A DNA stretch of 55,553 nucleotides, taken from UBA11606 sp049437325 (GTDB lineage Bacteria > Actinomycetota > Acidimicrobiia > Acidimicrobiales > Aldehydirespiratoraceae). The notes under the pieces were generated by a model. That model had not been told where the DNA came from and made no database searches. It saw only the letters and a list, made by a program, of their open reading frames with translations. Location: NCBI GenBank assembly GCA_049437325.1, contig JBMTIM010000013.1:1-55553 (forward strand), in the 5' to 3' direction. The translations under genes and the position numbers were made by a program. This document shows, one piece after another, positions 17,128 to 26,468 of the stretch; within the stretch, counting starts at the first letter, position 1, and each line of letters opens with the position of its first letter.

Positions 17128-17909
17128 CAGAGCACCCCCAACTCGTCGAGGACGTCGACCACGGCGGCGGCCGCCTCCGGGCCGGTGCCGAGGATGACCG
17201 TCTCCGACACGGCCTCCTCGGGCCGATGGAGCCTGAGACGGGCCTGACCCCCGGCATCGGCGGTGGCCCCGACCGATCCGATTTCCACCTTCTTGGACGC
17301 AAGACGGCCCTTCATGGTCGGATAGCGAGGAAGGTTCAGCCCCTCCTTGACCCCGAGCACTGCGGGGCGAGGAAGCTCGTAGACCTCGAAGCCTCCGTCG
17401 ATCTCTCGACGGGCAGTGACGGTGTCGTCACCGATCTCGATGCCCTTGATGCCCTGCACGATCGGACGACCCAGCGCGTGGGCAACCCTGACACCGACCT
17501 GAAAGCCACCGCTGTCGGCCGACTCGTTGCCGAACAGGATCAGGTCGAACGGCTCGGCAGTGCCGTCGCTGCCGTGGGCAGCCTCGGCGTCTCGAATGGC
17601 TGCCGTCAACGCCGTGGCAGTCCGTTGCGGGTCCCAGGTGTTGTCGCCCGCATCGACGAGCACGGCGTGATGTGCACCGACGGAAACCGCGTAGCGAAGC
17701 TGTTCCTCGGCATCGCTGGTTCCCAGCGTCATGACGGTGACCTCTCCACCATGCTCCTCGGTCAGCTGCACAGCGCCTTCCACCGCACATTCCTCGTGCG
17801 GCGACGTCGTGAACCCGAGATGGGCCGCGTCGACGTCCTGCTCGTCGGCCGTGACGTTGATCTTGGCCCCGGGCGCAGGCACCCGCTTGACGCAACAGAG
17901 AATCCGCAT
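17127..17909 (-). CDS. etfB: Electron transfer flavoprotein beta subunit
   Basis: AMP-binding ETF subunit of 260 residues. Conserved features are MRILCCVKRVP at the start, ECAVEGAVQL near residue 40, LILFGNESADSGGFQVGVRVAHALG at about 124-149 (in parts) and LPRYPTMKGRLASKK near residue 205, the loop that docks with partner dehydrogenases. It starts 7 bp after the dimethylglycine-type dehydrogenase stop and overlaps etfA, so this ETF is co-expressed with its likely donors. Confidence 0.96.
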   Translation of the reverse strand: MRILCCVKRVPAPGAKINVTADEQDVDAAHLGFTTSPHEECAVEGAVQLTEEHGGEVTVMTLGTSDAEEQLRYAVSVGAHHAVLVDAGDNTWDPQRTATALTAAIRDAEAAHGSDGTAEPFDLILFGNESADSGGFQVGVRVAHALGRPIVQGIKGIEIGDDTVTARREIDGGFEVYELPRPAVLGVKEGLNLPRYPTMKGRLASKKVEIGSVGATADAGGQARLRLHRPEEAVSETVILGTGPEAAAAVVDVLDELGVL

Positions 17910-17916
17910 GCGTTGC

Positions 17917-20454
17917 TCAGGCCTTCATCCGAGTGTCGTCCGGGTCGAATGCCGACCCCGAGCCGACCACCGTGCAGGGGTACAGCTCGTTCATGTACAT
18001 CGACTGCAACTTGGTGCCTGGCACCGCCAGCTCGTTGGGCAGGTAGCCCATGAGAAGGTTCTTGCCGAGCGACGGGCTGTAGCCCGCGGTGGTGACCCGC
18101 GAGGCCCGGCCGTGCGAGTCGACGATGCGCTCGCCGTCGAGCGTGAGAATCGGTTCGTTGCCGCCCTGCATGAAGCGTGGATTGCCATTGCGATCGGTGT
18201 TGTCGTCGACGATGAGGGTCACGCACTGCACCTCGGCACCGGCCTCGCGAGCAGCCAGGTAGGCATCCTTGCCGATGAAGTCGGCGGCCTTGACCTTGGG
18301 CCGGGCCAGACCGGCCTCGACCGGGTTGTACTCGCTCTCGAGCTCGGCTCCCATGAGGCGATAGCCCTTCTCGATGCGACCCGACAGCGAGTACACGCCA
18401 CCTCCCGTGATACGCAGACCGTGATCGGTACCTGCCTCCACGATGGCGTCCCAGACGGTGGTCGCCTGGTCCCACGGGATGTAGATCTCCCAGCCGGCGT
18501 CGCCGACGTAGGAGATCCGGAACAGGTGACAGTCGACCCCGGCGACGGTGACCGGGAGATAGGAACCGTACGGCGAGCCCTCATGGCTGAGGTCGTGGTC
18601 GGTGAGTTGCCCCAGCACTGCAGCGGCGTTCGGACCCCACAGGCCGAGGGTGCTGATCTGCTTCGTCAGGTTGGTGAAGGTGACCGAGCCGTCGTTGGGC
18701 ATGTGCTTGCGGACCCAGAACTCGTCTCGTCCACCGTCGAAGACGCCGGTGACGATGCGGACGCGATCGTCGGCCATGCGCATCATGGTGAGGTCCGAAT
18801 GGAATCCGCCCTCGTGGTTGAGCCACGGGGTGTAGACGGAGCGACCGACCGGCACATCGATCTTGTTGACGGCCAGGTAGTCGGCGAACTCGACCGCTCC
18901 GGGCCCCTCGAGTTCGTAGATCTGGAACGCCGACAGGTCGATCATGCCGCAGTTTTCGCGCAGGTTGAGATGCTCACCGACGGTGATGGGACTCCACCAA
19001 CGGTTGTCCCACTCGACGGGGCGTTCCTCGAGTCCGTATCGCTCGACGAGGTCGGCATTTGACTCGTACCACTGCGGTCGCTCCCAGACGCGGGCCTGGA
19101 AGAACTCGGCGCCGAGCGCCTCTTGGCGGCTGCGGAACGGCGACTCCACGAGGTGGCGACGTCCTCCCCACTGCTCGGCGGGATGCACGATGCCGTACGT
19201 CTTGATGAACGATTCGTCGGCGCGCGACCAGATGTGCTCGTCGCTCTTCTCCTCGTCGTAGAACCGGGCCACATCGGCCCCGTGGGCGTCGATCACGCGG
19301 GGGTAGCCGTAGTGCATCCACTCGGCGACGACCTGTCCCATGCCCGGGCCTTCCTTGACCCAGACGGCGGCTGCCGACCACAGGTTCTCGACGTCGGGAA
19401 GCTCACCGAGGCAGGGCATGCCGTCGGGGGTCAGTGAGAGCAGACCGTTGATGGCGTACTTGATCTCGGCGTCGCCGAGGAAGTCCATCAATTCGATGGC
19501 GGTCTCCATCTGCGGATCGAAGTCATCGGGGGTGAAGGGCATCTCCGTTGGGGAGAGCGCAGCTTCTTCGTTCGACGGAATGTCGTCGGGATGGTGAAGG
19601 ATGGCGCGGTGGCCGTAGGAGCCAACCTCCATCGAACCCGACGACTGCCGCTCGTAGCAGAACGTGTCCATGTCGCGAACGATCGGGTAGCCGATCTCGT
19701 TGCCGGTCTCGGCGAGGATGTCCATTGGGCCCACGTCGGCCATCTGGTGCACGGCCGGAACCAGCGGAATGTACGTGTCGGCCATGTAGGCGATGCGGTT
19801 CGACCACACACCACAGGCGATGACGACGTGCTCTGCCTCGATGGTGCCTTTGTCGGTCTTGACTGCCGTGATCTTGCGGCGGCCATTGGGACGTGGGGTG
19901 TCGTCGGTGATGAGGTCGAGGACCTCGGTGTTCGCGAAGACTTGGAGGCCGGCCTTCTCGATGGCCTCCTTGCGCATCACGGTGCCGGTCTCGAGCGAAT
20001 CGACCACGGAGACGGTGGGACAGTAGAAGCCCCCCATGATGACCTCTTCGTTGATGAAGGGAACCAGTTCCTTCACCTCGGCAGGCGTGAGCATGTGCGC
20101 TTCGATGCCCCATGCGGTGGCCGAGGTCATGCGCCGCTGCAATTCGTCCATGCGTTCTTGGGTCCGGGCCACCTCGATACCGCCGGAGTCGACCGACAGG
20201 CCGAGATCGCGGTACTGGTTGGCGGACTGCTCCCCGAGCAGCGCCATCTCTTTGTTGTGATCGACCGGGAAGATGAAGTTCGAGGCGTGGCCGGTGGAGC
20301 CGCCGGGGTTGGGCAGTGGGCCCTTGTCGACAAGGACGAGGTCCTTCCAGCCCAGTCGGGCGAGATGGCCGACGACGCAGTTGCCGACGATGCCGGCGCC
20401 GATGACGACGCACGTTGCTTTCTCCGGTACGGCGGAGGTTGGGATGTCGCTCAC
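17917..20454 (-). CDS. Dimethylglycine/sarcosine dehydrogenase-type FAD oxidoreductase with GcvT domain
   Basis: Protein of 845 residues that probably oxidises an N-methyl group and transfers it to tetrahydrofolate as 5,10-methylene-THF. The N-terminal DAO domain has the FAD motif VVIGAGIVGNCVV and GGSTGHASN, whose histidine matches the residue linked to FAD in DMGDH/SARDH relatives. A central FAO/bridge domain follows (about residues 390-450). The C-terminal GCV_T folate domain (about 455-845) includes RISYVGDAGWEIYI and GYRLMGAELESEYNPVEAGL. The start is GTG 20454 with GGGGA eight bases upstream. It leads the operon with etfB and etfA. Dimethylglycine, sarcosine or another methylamine are all possible. 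Confidence 0.88.
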   Translation of the reverse strand: MSDIPTSAVPEKATCVVIGAGIVGNCVVGHLARLGWKDLVLVDKGPLPNPGGSTGHASNFIFPVDHNKEMALLGEQSANQYRDLGLSVDSGGIEVARTQERMDELQRRMTSATAWGIEAHMLTPAEVKELVPFINEEVIMGGFYCPTVSVVDSLETGTVMRKEAIEKAGLQVFANTEVLDLITDDTPRPNGRRKITAVKTDKGTIEAEHVVIACGVWSNRIAYMADTYIPLVPAVHQMADVGPMDILAETGNEIGYPIVRDMDTFCYERQSSGSMEVGSYGHRAILHHPDDIPSNEEAALSPTEMPFTPDDFDPQMETAIELMDFLGDAEIKYAINGLLSLTPDGMPCLGELPDVENLWSAAAVWVKEGPGMGQVVAEWMHYGYPRVIDAHGADVARFYDEEKSDEHIWSRADESFIKTYGIVHPAEQWGGRRHLVESPFRSRQEALGAEFFQARVWERPQWYESNADLVERYGLEERPVEWDNRWWSPITVGEHLNLRENCGMIDLSAFQIYELEGPGAVEFADYLAVNKIDVPVGRSVYTPWLNHEGGFHSDLTMMRMADDRVRIVTGVFDGGRDEFWVRKHMPNDGSVTFTNLTKQISTLGLWGPNAAAVLGQLTDHDLSHEGSPYGSYLPVTVAGVDCHLFRISYVGDAGWEIYIPWDQATTVWDAIVEAGTDHGLRITGGGVYSLSGRIEKGYRLMGAELESEYNPVEAGLARPKVKAADFIGKDAYLAAREAGAEVQCVTLIVDDNTDRNGNPRFMQGGNEPILTLDGERIVDSHGRASRVTTAGYSPSLGKNLLMGYLPNELAVPGTKLQSMYMNELYPCTVVGSGSAFDPDDTRMKA

Positions 20455-20492
20455 GGGAGTCCCCTCATGGTTGCTGGCGATTCGGACAACGA

Positions 20493-20523
20493 TTGACGCA
20501 GTGATATATCAGTCGTGTATCAT
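20493..20523. promoter_or_regulatory. GntR-type operator in a divergent promoter
   Basis: The perfect palindrome TGATATATCA (20502-20511) lies between a -35-like TTGACG (20493-20498) and -10-like TGTATC/TATCAT (20516-20523) for the gntR gene. It sits in the 110-bp gap facing the dimethylglycine-type dehydrogenase, so the FCD-type regulator probably represses both directions. Such AT-rich words are rare in this DNA. Confidence 0.55.
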
Positions 20524-20564
20524 CCGGATGCTAGAGCACCCGTCCGCCCCGAGCAACCCCTCCG

Positions 20565-21221
20565 ATGCCAGACCTCCCACTTTCCGAACAGGCGTACAGC
20601 CAGCTGCGCGACATGATCGTCCGGCTCGACTTCGCGCCCGGTGACGTCTTGCGCGAGGACGCCCTCCAGGAACGGCTGGGCTTGGGCCGAACGCCGATTC
20701 GTGAGGCCCTGCAACGGCTGGCGCGCGAGCACTTCATCACCGTCATCCCTCGTCGGGGCATGTTCGTGAGCGGCATCGATGTGTCGGAGCTGTCGATGCT
20801 GTTCGAGACCCGCACCGTCCTCGAGCCCTATGCGGCCCGCTTGGCCGCAGCGCGAGGCACCGACGACCACTGGGTGCGAATGGCGGACGCGCTCGACGGG
20901 GTGAGCGACGCCGCCGGCAACGAAGACCTGATGACAATCGACCGCCTGGGCCACGAAATCATGTGGGAGGCCGCCGGCAACCGGTTCCTCGTCGACACGC
21001 TCGACATGCTCTACGCCCAGTCCGATCGACTGTGGCACCTCTACCTCGCTGACGTGGCCGACATGAGCCACGCGGTCGAGGAGCACGGCGAGATCATGGA
21101 TGCCCTGCGATCCGGTGACGGCGAACGAGCTGGCGAGCTGACCGAGGACCACATCCGCTCGTTCGACGCCCAGATCCGGGCTGCGGTCACCGAGCGGCTG
21201 GAGTCCCCCCTCGCCGGGTGA
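20565..21221 (+). CDS. GntR family (FadR/FCD subfamily) transcriptional regulator
   Basis: Metabolite-responsive repressor of 218 residues. The winged HTH (about residues 1-70) includes LREDALQERLGLGRTPIREALQRL, quoted in part, and VIPRRGMFVSGID. The FCD effector domain (about 78-205) has ETRTVLEPYAARLAA, and later RLGHEIMW and EEHGEIMDAL, giving the usual aspartate/histidine metal-binding positions. It is divergent from the dimethylglycine-type dehydrogenase operon with a palindromic operator between them, so it is the obvious local regulator of methylamine use. The ligand is unknown. Confidence 0.93.
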   Translation: MPDLPLSEQAYSQLRDMIVRLDFAPGDVLREDALQERLGLGRTPIREALQRLAREHFITVIPRRGMFVSGIDVSELSMLFETRTVLEPYAARLAAARGTDDHWVRMADALDGVSDAAGNEDLMTIDRLGHEIMWEAAGNRFLVDTLDMLYAQSDRLWHLYLADVADMSHAVEEHGEIMDALRSGDGERAGELTEDHIRSFDAQIRAAVTERLESPLAG

Positions 21222-21223
21222 GC

Positions 21224-21258
21224 GTTCCACGATGCGGAACCCTTCCGTATCGTGGAAC
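21224..21258 (+). promoter_or_regulatory. Tandem IclR-type operators upstream of fhs
   Basis: GTTCCACGATGCGGAAC (21224-21240) is the exact reverse complement of the best iclR-upstream copy. CTTCCGTATCGTGGAAC (21242-21258) follows one base later with a 15/17 match. They lie immediately after the gntR stop and 67 bp before fhs, implying a separate fhs-metF promoter under the same regulator as the formate dehydrogenase. Confidence 0.75.
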
Positions 21259-21324
21259 ACGCTGGTACGCTCGGCGCCGATGGGCCCTGGGGAGGGCCCA
21301 CGAACATGTTTCTGGGGGAACCCG

Positions 21325-23022
21325 ATGTCCTTCCCGTCCGACCTCGAGATCGCCGGCGGCGCCACGCTCAAGCCGCTGGGCGACATCGCCGCTGCTGCCG
21401 GTATTCCCGAGGAATGCCTCGAGCCCTACGGGACCGGCGCCGCCAAGATCACCCTCGACGCCATCGACAAGATGGCCGACCGACCCACGGCCAAGTACGT
21501 GGTCGTCTCGGCCATCACCCCCACCCCGCTCGGTGAAGGCAAGACCACGACCACCGTCGGCCTCGGACAGGCGTTCCAGCACATCGGCTCGTCGGCCACC
21601 ATCGCCATCCGCCAGCCCTCGATGGGCCCGACCTTCGGCATCAAGGGTGGGGCCGCCGGTGGTGGCTACAGCCAGGTCGTGCCGATGGAACTGTTCAACC
21701 TCCACCTGACCGGCGACATGCACGCCGTCACCGCAGCACACAACCTGTGCGCCGCAATGGTCGACGCACATCTGTTCCACGGCAACGAGTGCGGCTTCGA
21801 CATCCACAACATCACATGGCGACGGGTGGTCGACATCAACGACCGTGCCCTGCGCAACATCACGATCGGTCTCGGCGGCAAGCTGGACGGCATCCCCCGC
21901 GAGACCGGCTTCGACATCACTGCGGCATCCGAAGTCATGGCTGCACTGGCCCTTGCGACCGATCTGTTCGACCTGCGGGCCCGTATGGCTCGCATCGTGC
22001 TCGGCTACACCCGGGCCGGTGAGCCCATCACCGCTGAAGACATCGGTGCAGCCGGATCGATGACGGTCATCCTGCGAGAGGCCATCAAACCGAATCTGAT
22101 GCAGACACTCGAGAACACGCCGGCCCTGGTGCACACCGGCCCCTTCGGCAACATCGCCACCGGCAACAGCTCGATCGTCGCCGACCGGATCGGAATCCGC
22201 ACGAGCGAGTTCCTGCTCACCGAGGCTGGCTTCGGCGCCGACATGGGGGCAGAGCGGTTCTTCAACATCAAGTGCCGCTACTCAGGCCTCGCCCCTGATG
22301 CATCGGTGCTCGTGGCGACCGTCCGTGGCCTCAAGGCTCACTCCGGGAACCACCGCATCGTCCCCGGCAAGCCTCTGCCCCCGGCCCTGCTCGACGCCAA
22401 CCCCGACGAGGTCCACCAGGGAGGCGACAACCTTCGCAAACAGCTCGAGAACATGCAGGTACACGGCTGCACACCGGTCGTTGCCATCAATGTGTTCCCT
22501 GGCGACCATGCTGACGACATCGCCGCCATTCACGAGATCGCATCGGAGTACGGCGCCCGAGCCGCCGTCTCGACGCACTTTTCCGACGGTGGACGAGGCG
22601 CATCGGAGTTGGCCGAGGCGGTCAAGGAGGCGGCCGAAGAACCCTCGGAATTCCAAGTCCTGTATCCCGACGACGCCTCGCTGAAGGACAAGATCCACGC
22701 CGTTGCCACCAAGGTGTACGGCGCCGACGGCGTGGAGTACTCCACCACCGCCGACAAACAGATCGCCAATTACACCGAGCAGGGCTTCGCCAACCTGCCG
22801 GTCTGTATCGCCAAACAGCATCTCTCGCTCAGCCATGACGCAGCGCTCAAGGGTGCACCCACGGGTTGGACGCTGCCGGTCCGTGAAGTTCGGGCCTCGG
22901 TCGGTGCCGGTTTCGTCTACCCGATCTGCGGCGACATGCGCACCATGCCCGGGCTGGGGACCATGCCTGCGGCCAGAGCGATCGACATCGACGACAACGG
23001 CGACATCATCAATCTCTCCTAG
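21325..23022 (+). CDS. fhs: Formate-tetrahydrofolate ligase
   Basis: Interconverts formate, ATP and THF with 10-formyl-THF. The 565-residue length fits the monofunctional bacterial enzyme. Signatures include the P-loop region TPLGEGKTTTTVGLGQAF (about residues 65-82), RQPSMGPTFGIKGGAAGGGYSQV (in parts) and FHGNECGFDIHNITWRRVVDIND (in parts). ATG 21325 has GGGGGA seven bases upstream and matches the family start; an upstream in-frame ATG would read through the operator sites. With FolD and the formate dehydrogenase it can run towards formate, generating ATP, or toward formyl-THF synthesis. It is followed 11 bp later by metF. Confidence 0.97.
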   Translation: MSFPSDLEIAGGATLKPLGDIAAAAGIPEECLEPYGTGAAKITLDAIDKMADRPTAKYVVVSAITPTPLGEGKTTTTVGLGQAFQHIGSSATIAIRQPSMGPTFGIKGGAAGGGYSQVVPMELFNLHLTGDMHAVTAAHNLCAAMVDAHLFHGNECGFDIHNITWRRVVDINDRALRNITIGLGGKLDGIPRETGFDITAASEVMAALALATDLFDLRARMARIVLGYTRAGEPITAEDIGAAGSMTVILREAIKPNLMQTLENTPALVHTGPFGNIATGNSSIVADRIGIRTSEFLLTEAGFGADMGAERFFNIKCRYSGLAPDASVLVATVRGLKAHSGNHRIVPGKPLPPALLDANPDEVHQGGDNLRKQLENMQVHGCTPVVAINVFPGDHADDIAAIHEIASEYGARAAVSTHFSDGGRGASELAEAVKEAAEEPSEFQVLYPDDASLKDKIHAVATKVYGADGVEYSTTADKQIANYTEQGFANLPVCIAKQHLSLSHDAALKGAPTGWTLPVREVRASVGAGFVYPICGDMRTMPGLGTMPAARAIDIDDNGDIINLS

Positions 23023-23033
23023 GGAGGCCACCC

Positions 23034-23924
23034 ATGGCTCTGTTCAAGAAGACAGAGGTGCCAGCGATCGTCGAGTCCGACGAGGCGAAGGCGCACCGCG
23101 AACACCTCACTCGCAACTACACGATCGAACTCATTCCGATGAAAAGCCTCGAGACGGCGCGTGCCCACCTGCCCGCCGGCGCAACACTCTCGATCACCGC
23201 ATCGCCGGTGAAGGGACTCGAGGAGACCCAGCGCCTCACCGAAATCTTCCAGGCCGAGGGGTTCGATCCCGTTCCCCACATCTCGGCCCGGATGGTTCGC
23301 GACAGAGCGCACTGCGCTGAGATCGCGCAGTGGCTGCGCGACAACGGCCTCACCAAGATGTTCCTGGTCGGTGGCGACCAAGACCCTCCCGGCGAGTACT
23401 TCGACGCTGTTCGCTTTCTCGAAGCCTTCCTCGAGCACGACCACGGTCTCGAGAGTCTCGGCGTGACGTCGTACCCGGACCACCATGCATTCATCTCCGA
23501 CGAGAAACTGCACGAGGCGCTGCACGCAAAGCAGGCGCTGCTCGACGCGGCTGGACTGCGGGGCTGGTGCTCGACGCAGATGTGCTTCGACGCCGCCGTG
23601 ATCGAGGCGTGGCTGCGCAAGGAACGGGCCGAAGGACTCACCCTGCCGGTGCATCTCGGCGTTTCCGGCGTCGTCGACAAGACGAAGCTCATGACCATGG
23701 GGGTTCGGATCGGCCTCGGGGCATCGCTCGGGTACCTCAAGAAGAACCGGGCAGCGATCACCAAGATGATGACTTCGTCCTCCTACGACCCGAACGATCT
23801 GCTCATGCCGCTGTCGAATGCCGCTGTCGAATTGGGCATCGAAGACGTGCACATGTACACGTTCAACCAGGTCGAGGCCACCGAACAGTGGCGGGCCGAG
23901 TCACTCGCCGAACTGGCCGGCTGA
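23034..23924 (+). CDS. metF: Methylenetetrahydrofolate reductase family protein
   Basis: Flavoprotein of 296 residues that interconverts 5,10-methylene-THF and 5-methyl-THF. The MTHFR TIM barrel is recognised by LSITASPVKGLEETQRL, PHISARMV (about residue 83), FLVGGDQDPPGEYFDA and a C-terminal HMYTFNQVEATEQW. A strong Shine-Dalgarno AGGGAGG precedes the start, 11 bp after fhs. The family match is moderately divergent from E. coli MetF. In this context it could oxidise methyl-THF made by demethylation as well as supply methionine synthesis. Confidence 0.88.
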   Translation: MALFKKTEVPAIVESDEAKAHREHLTRNYTIELIPMKSLETARAHLPAGATLSITASPVKGLEETQRLTEIFQAEGFDPVPHISARMVRDRAHCAEIAQWLRDNGLTKMFLVGGDQDPPGEYFDAVRFLEAFLEHDHGLESLGVTSYPDHHAFISDEKLHEALHAKQALLDAAGLRGWCSTQMCFDAAVIEAWLRKERAEGLTLPVHLGVSGVVDKTKLMTMGVRIGLGASLGYLKKNRAAITKMMTSSSYDPNDLLMPLSNAAVELGIEDVHMYTFNQVEATEQWRAESLAELAG

Positions 23925-23959
23925 CCGCACCAACCCGCCGCCGACGACCCGGTCGCGGT

Positions 23960-25144
23960 TCAGCGGCCCTGCACAGCATCACGAATCGCCGACAGATGCA
24001 GAAAAGACCCGGTCACGACAACGGTCGCCGGATCGTTCGCCGCTGCAGCCAGCGCCGCCGACGCCGGGTCACGTGCGGGTCGAGCCGCAACGCCCACCCG
24101 CTCGAACGCCGCCGCGACAGCGTCGGCTGCATGGCCCCGAGGTCCTGGACCCCGGCCGAACGTCACCGCCACAACCCTGTCCAGGGCGGGAGCGATCGCC
24201 GTGACACACTCGTCGAGCGCCTTGCCAGCACCGATCGCAACCACGCCGACCCGGGGACGCGGCTGATCGACGAGCGACGACGCCAGCGCCTGGAGTTTCA
24301 TCGGGTTGTGCGCACCGTCGAAGATCCAGGTGATCGAGCCCTCGGCCCGGCGCTCGAAGCGGCCCGCCTGCTCGACGAAGCGCACCGGAGGAGCATCGGG
24401 CACGAGCTCAGCGACCGCGGCGGTCGCCGTCGCCACGGCGTCTCGCTTCCAGTCGTGCTCGGGCATCACCTCCACGAGCCGAACCCCTTCGGCCGCAGCA
24501 CGGCTTCGGGCAACAGCCACCACAGCGTCGGATGGCTGCGGACCGAGCACGGCAACCCGGCGACCGGTCACCACCGCCATCTTCTCCGCAGCGATCTCCT
24601 CGACGGTGGCGCCGAGAACCTCGCAATGGTCGAGCCCGATGGCAGTGACCATCGTGACGACGTCGTCACGATGGAAGGTGTTGGTCGCGTCGACGCGGCC
24701 GCCGATGCCGGCCTCCACGACGAGCCAGTCGGTTTCGGCCCGGCGGGCGAGTACCGATGCCATCGCAGCCGTCACCGCAAAAAAGGTCGGTTGCTGCTCG
24801 ATCCGCGCGATCGCACCACGAACCTCGACGGCTGCGTCGGTCACCAGGGTCCAGTCCGGGAGTTCGTCACCGACGGTGAAGCGCTCTCGGATGTCGTGTA
24901 CGTGCGGCGAGAGGTGCAGTCCGACCGTGTCACCCCGCCGGCGAAGCGTGTCGGCAACCAGACGAGCAGCGGTTCCCTTGCCCGCCGTCCCGACCACGTG
25001 AACGGCTCGAACCCGATCCTGTGGCTCACCCAGCGCGCGGAACAGGGCCGCTGCGGTGCGGCGCGCCGCCTCGCCGCGAGGTGTGTCGGCTCGCACGAAC
25101 GACAACAGCCATGCCTCGACCGCCTGCGCATCCAGGTCGTTCAC
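23960..25144 (-). CDS. folC: Folylpolyglutamate synthase/dihydrofolate synthase family protein
   Basis: Mur-ligase-like ATP enzyme of 394 residues that adds glutamates to folates. The P-loop is VGTAGKGTAARLV (a variant of GTNGKGS), followed by LHLSPHVHDIRERF, then EAGIGGRVDATN, GLDHCEVLGATVEEIAAEK (in part) and the C-terminal WIFDGAHNPMKL. The start is taken at GTG 25144 (VNDLDAQ), which gives the standard N-terminus; the frame stays open far upstream but runs antisense through serA. It converges with metF and is divergent from serA, sharing an IclR-type site with it. A role in loading the one-carbon carrier fits its neighbours. Confidence 0.92.
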   Translation of the reverse strand: MNDLDAQAVEAWLLSFVRADTPRGEAARRTAAALFRALGEPQDRVRAVHVVGTAGKGTAARLVADTLRRRGDTVGLHLSPHVHDIRERFTVGDELPDWTLVTDAAVEVRGAIARIEQQPTFFAVTAAMASVLARRAETDWLVVEAGIGGRVDATNTFHRDDVVTMVTAIGLDHCEVLGATVEEIAAEKMAVVTGRRVAVLGPQPSDAVVAVARSRAAAEGVRLVEVMPEHDWKRDAVATATAAVAELVPDAPPVRFVEQAGRFERRAEGSITWIFDGAHNPMKLQALASSLVDQPRPRVGVVAIGAGKALDECVTAIAPALDRVVAVTFGRGPGPRGHAADAVAAAFERVGVAARPARDPASAALAAAANDPATVVVTGSFLHLSAIRDAVQGR

Positions 25145-25196
25145 CGGCTTTCCGTGCCCTCCCCGAGTGGTGCCACTTGTCGCAGCACACGGAACT

Positions 25197-25213
25197 GTTC
25201 CACCATACAGAAC
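25197..25213. promoter_or_regulatory. IclR-type operator between folC and serA
   Basis: GTTCCACCATACAGAAC matches the reverse-complement consensus GTTCCACGATGCGGAAC at 14 of 17 positions, including both outer arms except one base. It is about 50 bp from each of the two divergent start codons. It is the weakest of the four sets of sites. Confidence 0.5.
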
Positions 25214-25262
25214 CCAGACTCGGCCTCGAACGGTCTGGGTCGAGCACTCGGAGGAGTCAGCG

Positions 25263-26468
25263 ATGAAGGTGCTACTCGCGGACGCGCTGCCTGACGCAGC
25301 AGTCGAACAACTCGAAGCCGCCGGGGACGAGGTCACCCGTCTCCCCGATCTCGACGCCGACACCCTCCCCGACGCCATCAGCGACCACGAGGTGCTCGTC
25401 GTCCGATCGACCACCGTCACCGCCGCCGCCCTCGATGCTGCCAACGGGCTCGGTCTCATCGTGCGCGCCGGGGCGGGCACCAACACCATCGACTGCGACC
25501 GCGCTGCCGAACTCGGCATCTTCGTCTGCAATGTGCCCGGCAAGAACGCACTTGCCGTCGCCGAACTCACGATGGGATTGCTGGTGGCCGTCGACCGCCA
25601 CATCGCAGCTGCCACTGCTGATCTCCGGGCAGGCACCTGGAACAAGTCGGCGTACTCGAAGGCCGACGGCCTGTTCGGCCGCCGGATGGGCATCCTCGGC
25701 GTCGGTGACATCGGTATCGCAACGGCTGCCCGCGCGTCGGCGTTCGGTATCGAGGTCGTGGCGGTCGCCAAATCCGGCCGGAGCAGTGCGGCGATCGCCC
25801 GAGCCGAGGCCGCCGGGATTCGCTGGGTCGATGATCTCGCGGCGTTGCTCACGAGCTGCGACATCGTCTCGCTGCACGTCCCCGGTGCCCCCGACACCAA
25901 AGGACTGGTCGACGCAGACTTCCTCGCCACGATGAAGCAGGGTGCGATCCTGCTCAACACCAGCCGTGGCGACATCATCGACGAAGCAGCACTGATCGAT
26001 GCGATGAACGAGCGAGGGCTTCGCGCCGGGCTCGACGTATTCGCCGACGAACCCAGCAGCGGTTCCGCCGACTTCGACAGCGACCTGGCCAAACACCCGT
26101 CGGTCGTCGCAACCCATCACGTCGGGGCGTCCACGGCCCAGGCGCAAGACGCCGTCACCGCCGGCACGCTCGAGACGATCAACGCCTATCGAACCGGCTC
26201 GCCGATCAATTGTGTGAACCTCGATCCGGTACCGACTCGTGCCGCCACGCTCACGGTCCGACACCACGACCGAGTGGGCGTGCTCGCCAACGTGCTGCAG
26301 GCGCTCCGCAACGAGCAGCTCAACGTTTCGAACATGCAGAACCGGGTCTTTGCCGGGTCGAAAGCTGCCGTTGCATCGATCGACGTGGGTCACCTCCCCT
26401 CCCAGGCACTTGTCGACGAGGTGATGTCGCTCGATGACGTCATCTACGTCTCGGTCACGCCCGCATGA
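25263..26468 (+). CDS. serA: D-3-phosphoglycerate dehydrogenase-like 2-hydroxyacid dehydrogenase with ACT domain
   Basis: NAD-dependent dehydrogenase of 401 residues for the first step of serine synthesis, 3-phosphoglycerate to phosphohydroxypyruvate. The Rossmann motif is GILGVGDIGIATAA (about residue 142). The catalytic residues are expected in LLNTSRGDIIDE (Arg), FADEPSS (Glu) and THHVGAST (His). A C-terminal ACT-like domain (about 325-400; VRHHDRVGVLANVLQAL) fits serine feedback. ATG 25263 has GGAG nine bases upstream. Its stop overlaps the DUF1015 gene (ATGA). Serine provides one-carbon units, which suits control by the same regulator as fhs. Confidence 0.9.
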   Translation: MKVLLADALPDAAVEQLEAAGDEVTRLPDLDADTLPDAISDHEVLVVRSTTVTAAALDAANGLGLIVRAGAGTNTIDCDRAAELGIFVCNVPGKNALAVAELTMGLLVAVDRHIAAATADLRAGTWNKSAYSKADGLFGRRMGILGVGDIGIATAARASAFGIEVVAVAKSGRSSAAIARAEAAGIRWVDDLAALLTSCDIVSLHVPGAPDTKGLVDADFLATMKQGAILLNTSRGDIIDEAALIDAMNERGLRAGLDVFADEPSSGSADFDSDLAKHPSVVATHHVGASTAQAQDAVTAGTLETINAYRTGSPINCVNLDPVPTRAATLTVRHHDRVGVLANVLQALRNEQLNVSNMQNRVFAGSKAAVASIDVGHLPSQALVDEVMSLDDVIYVSVTPA

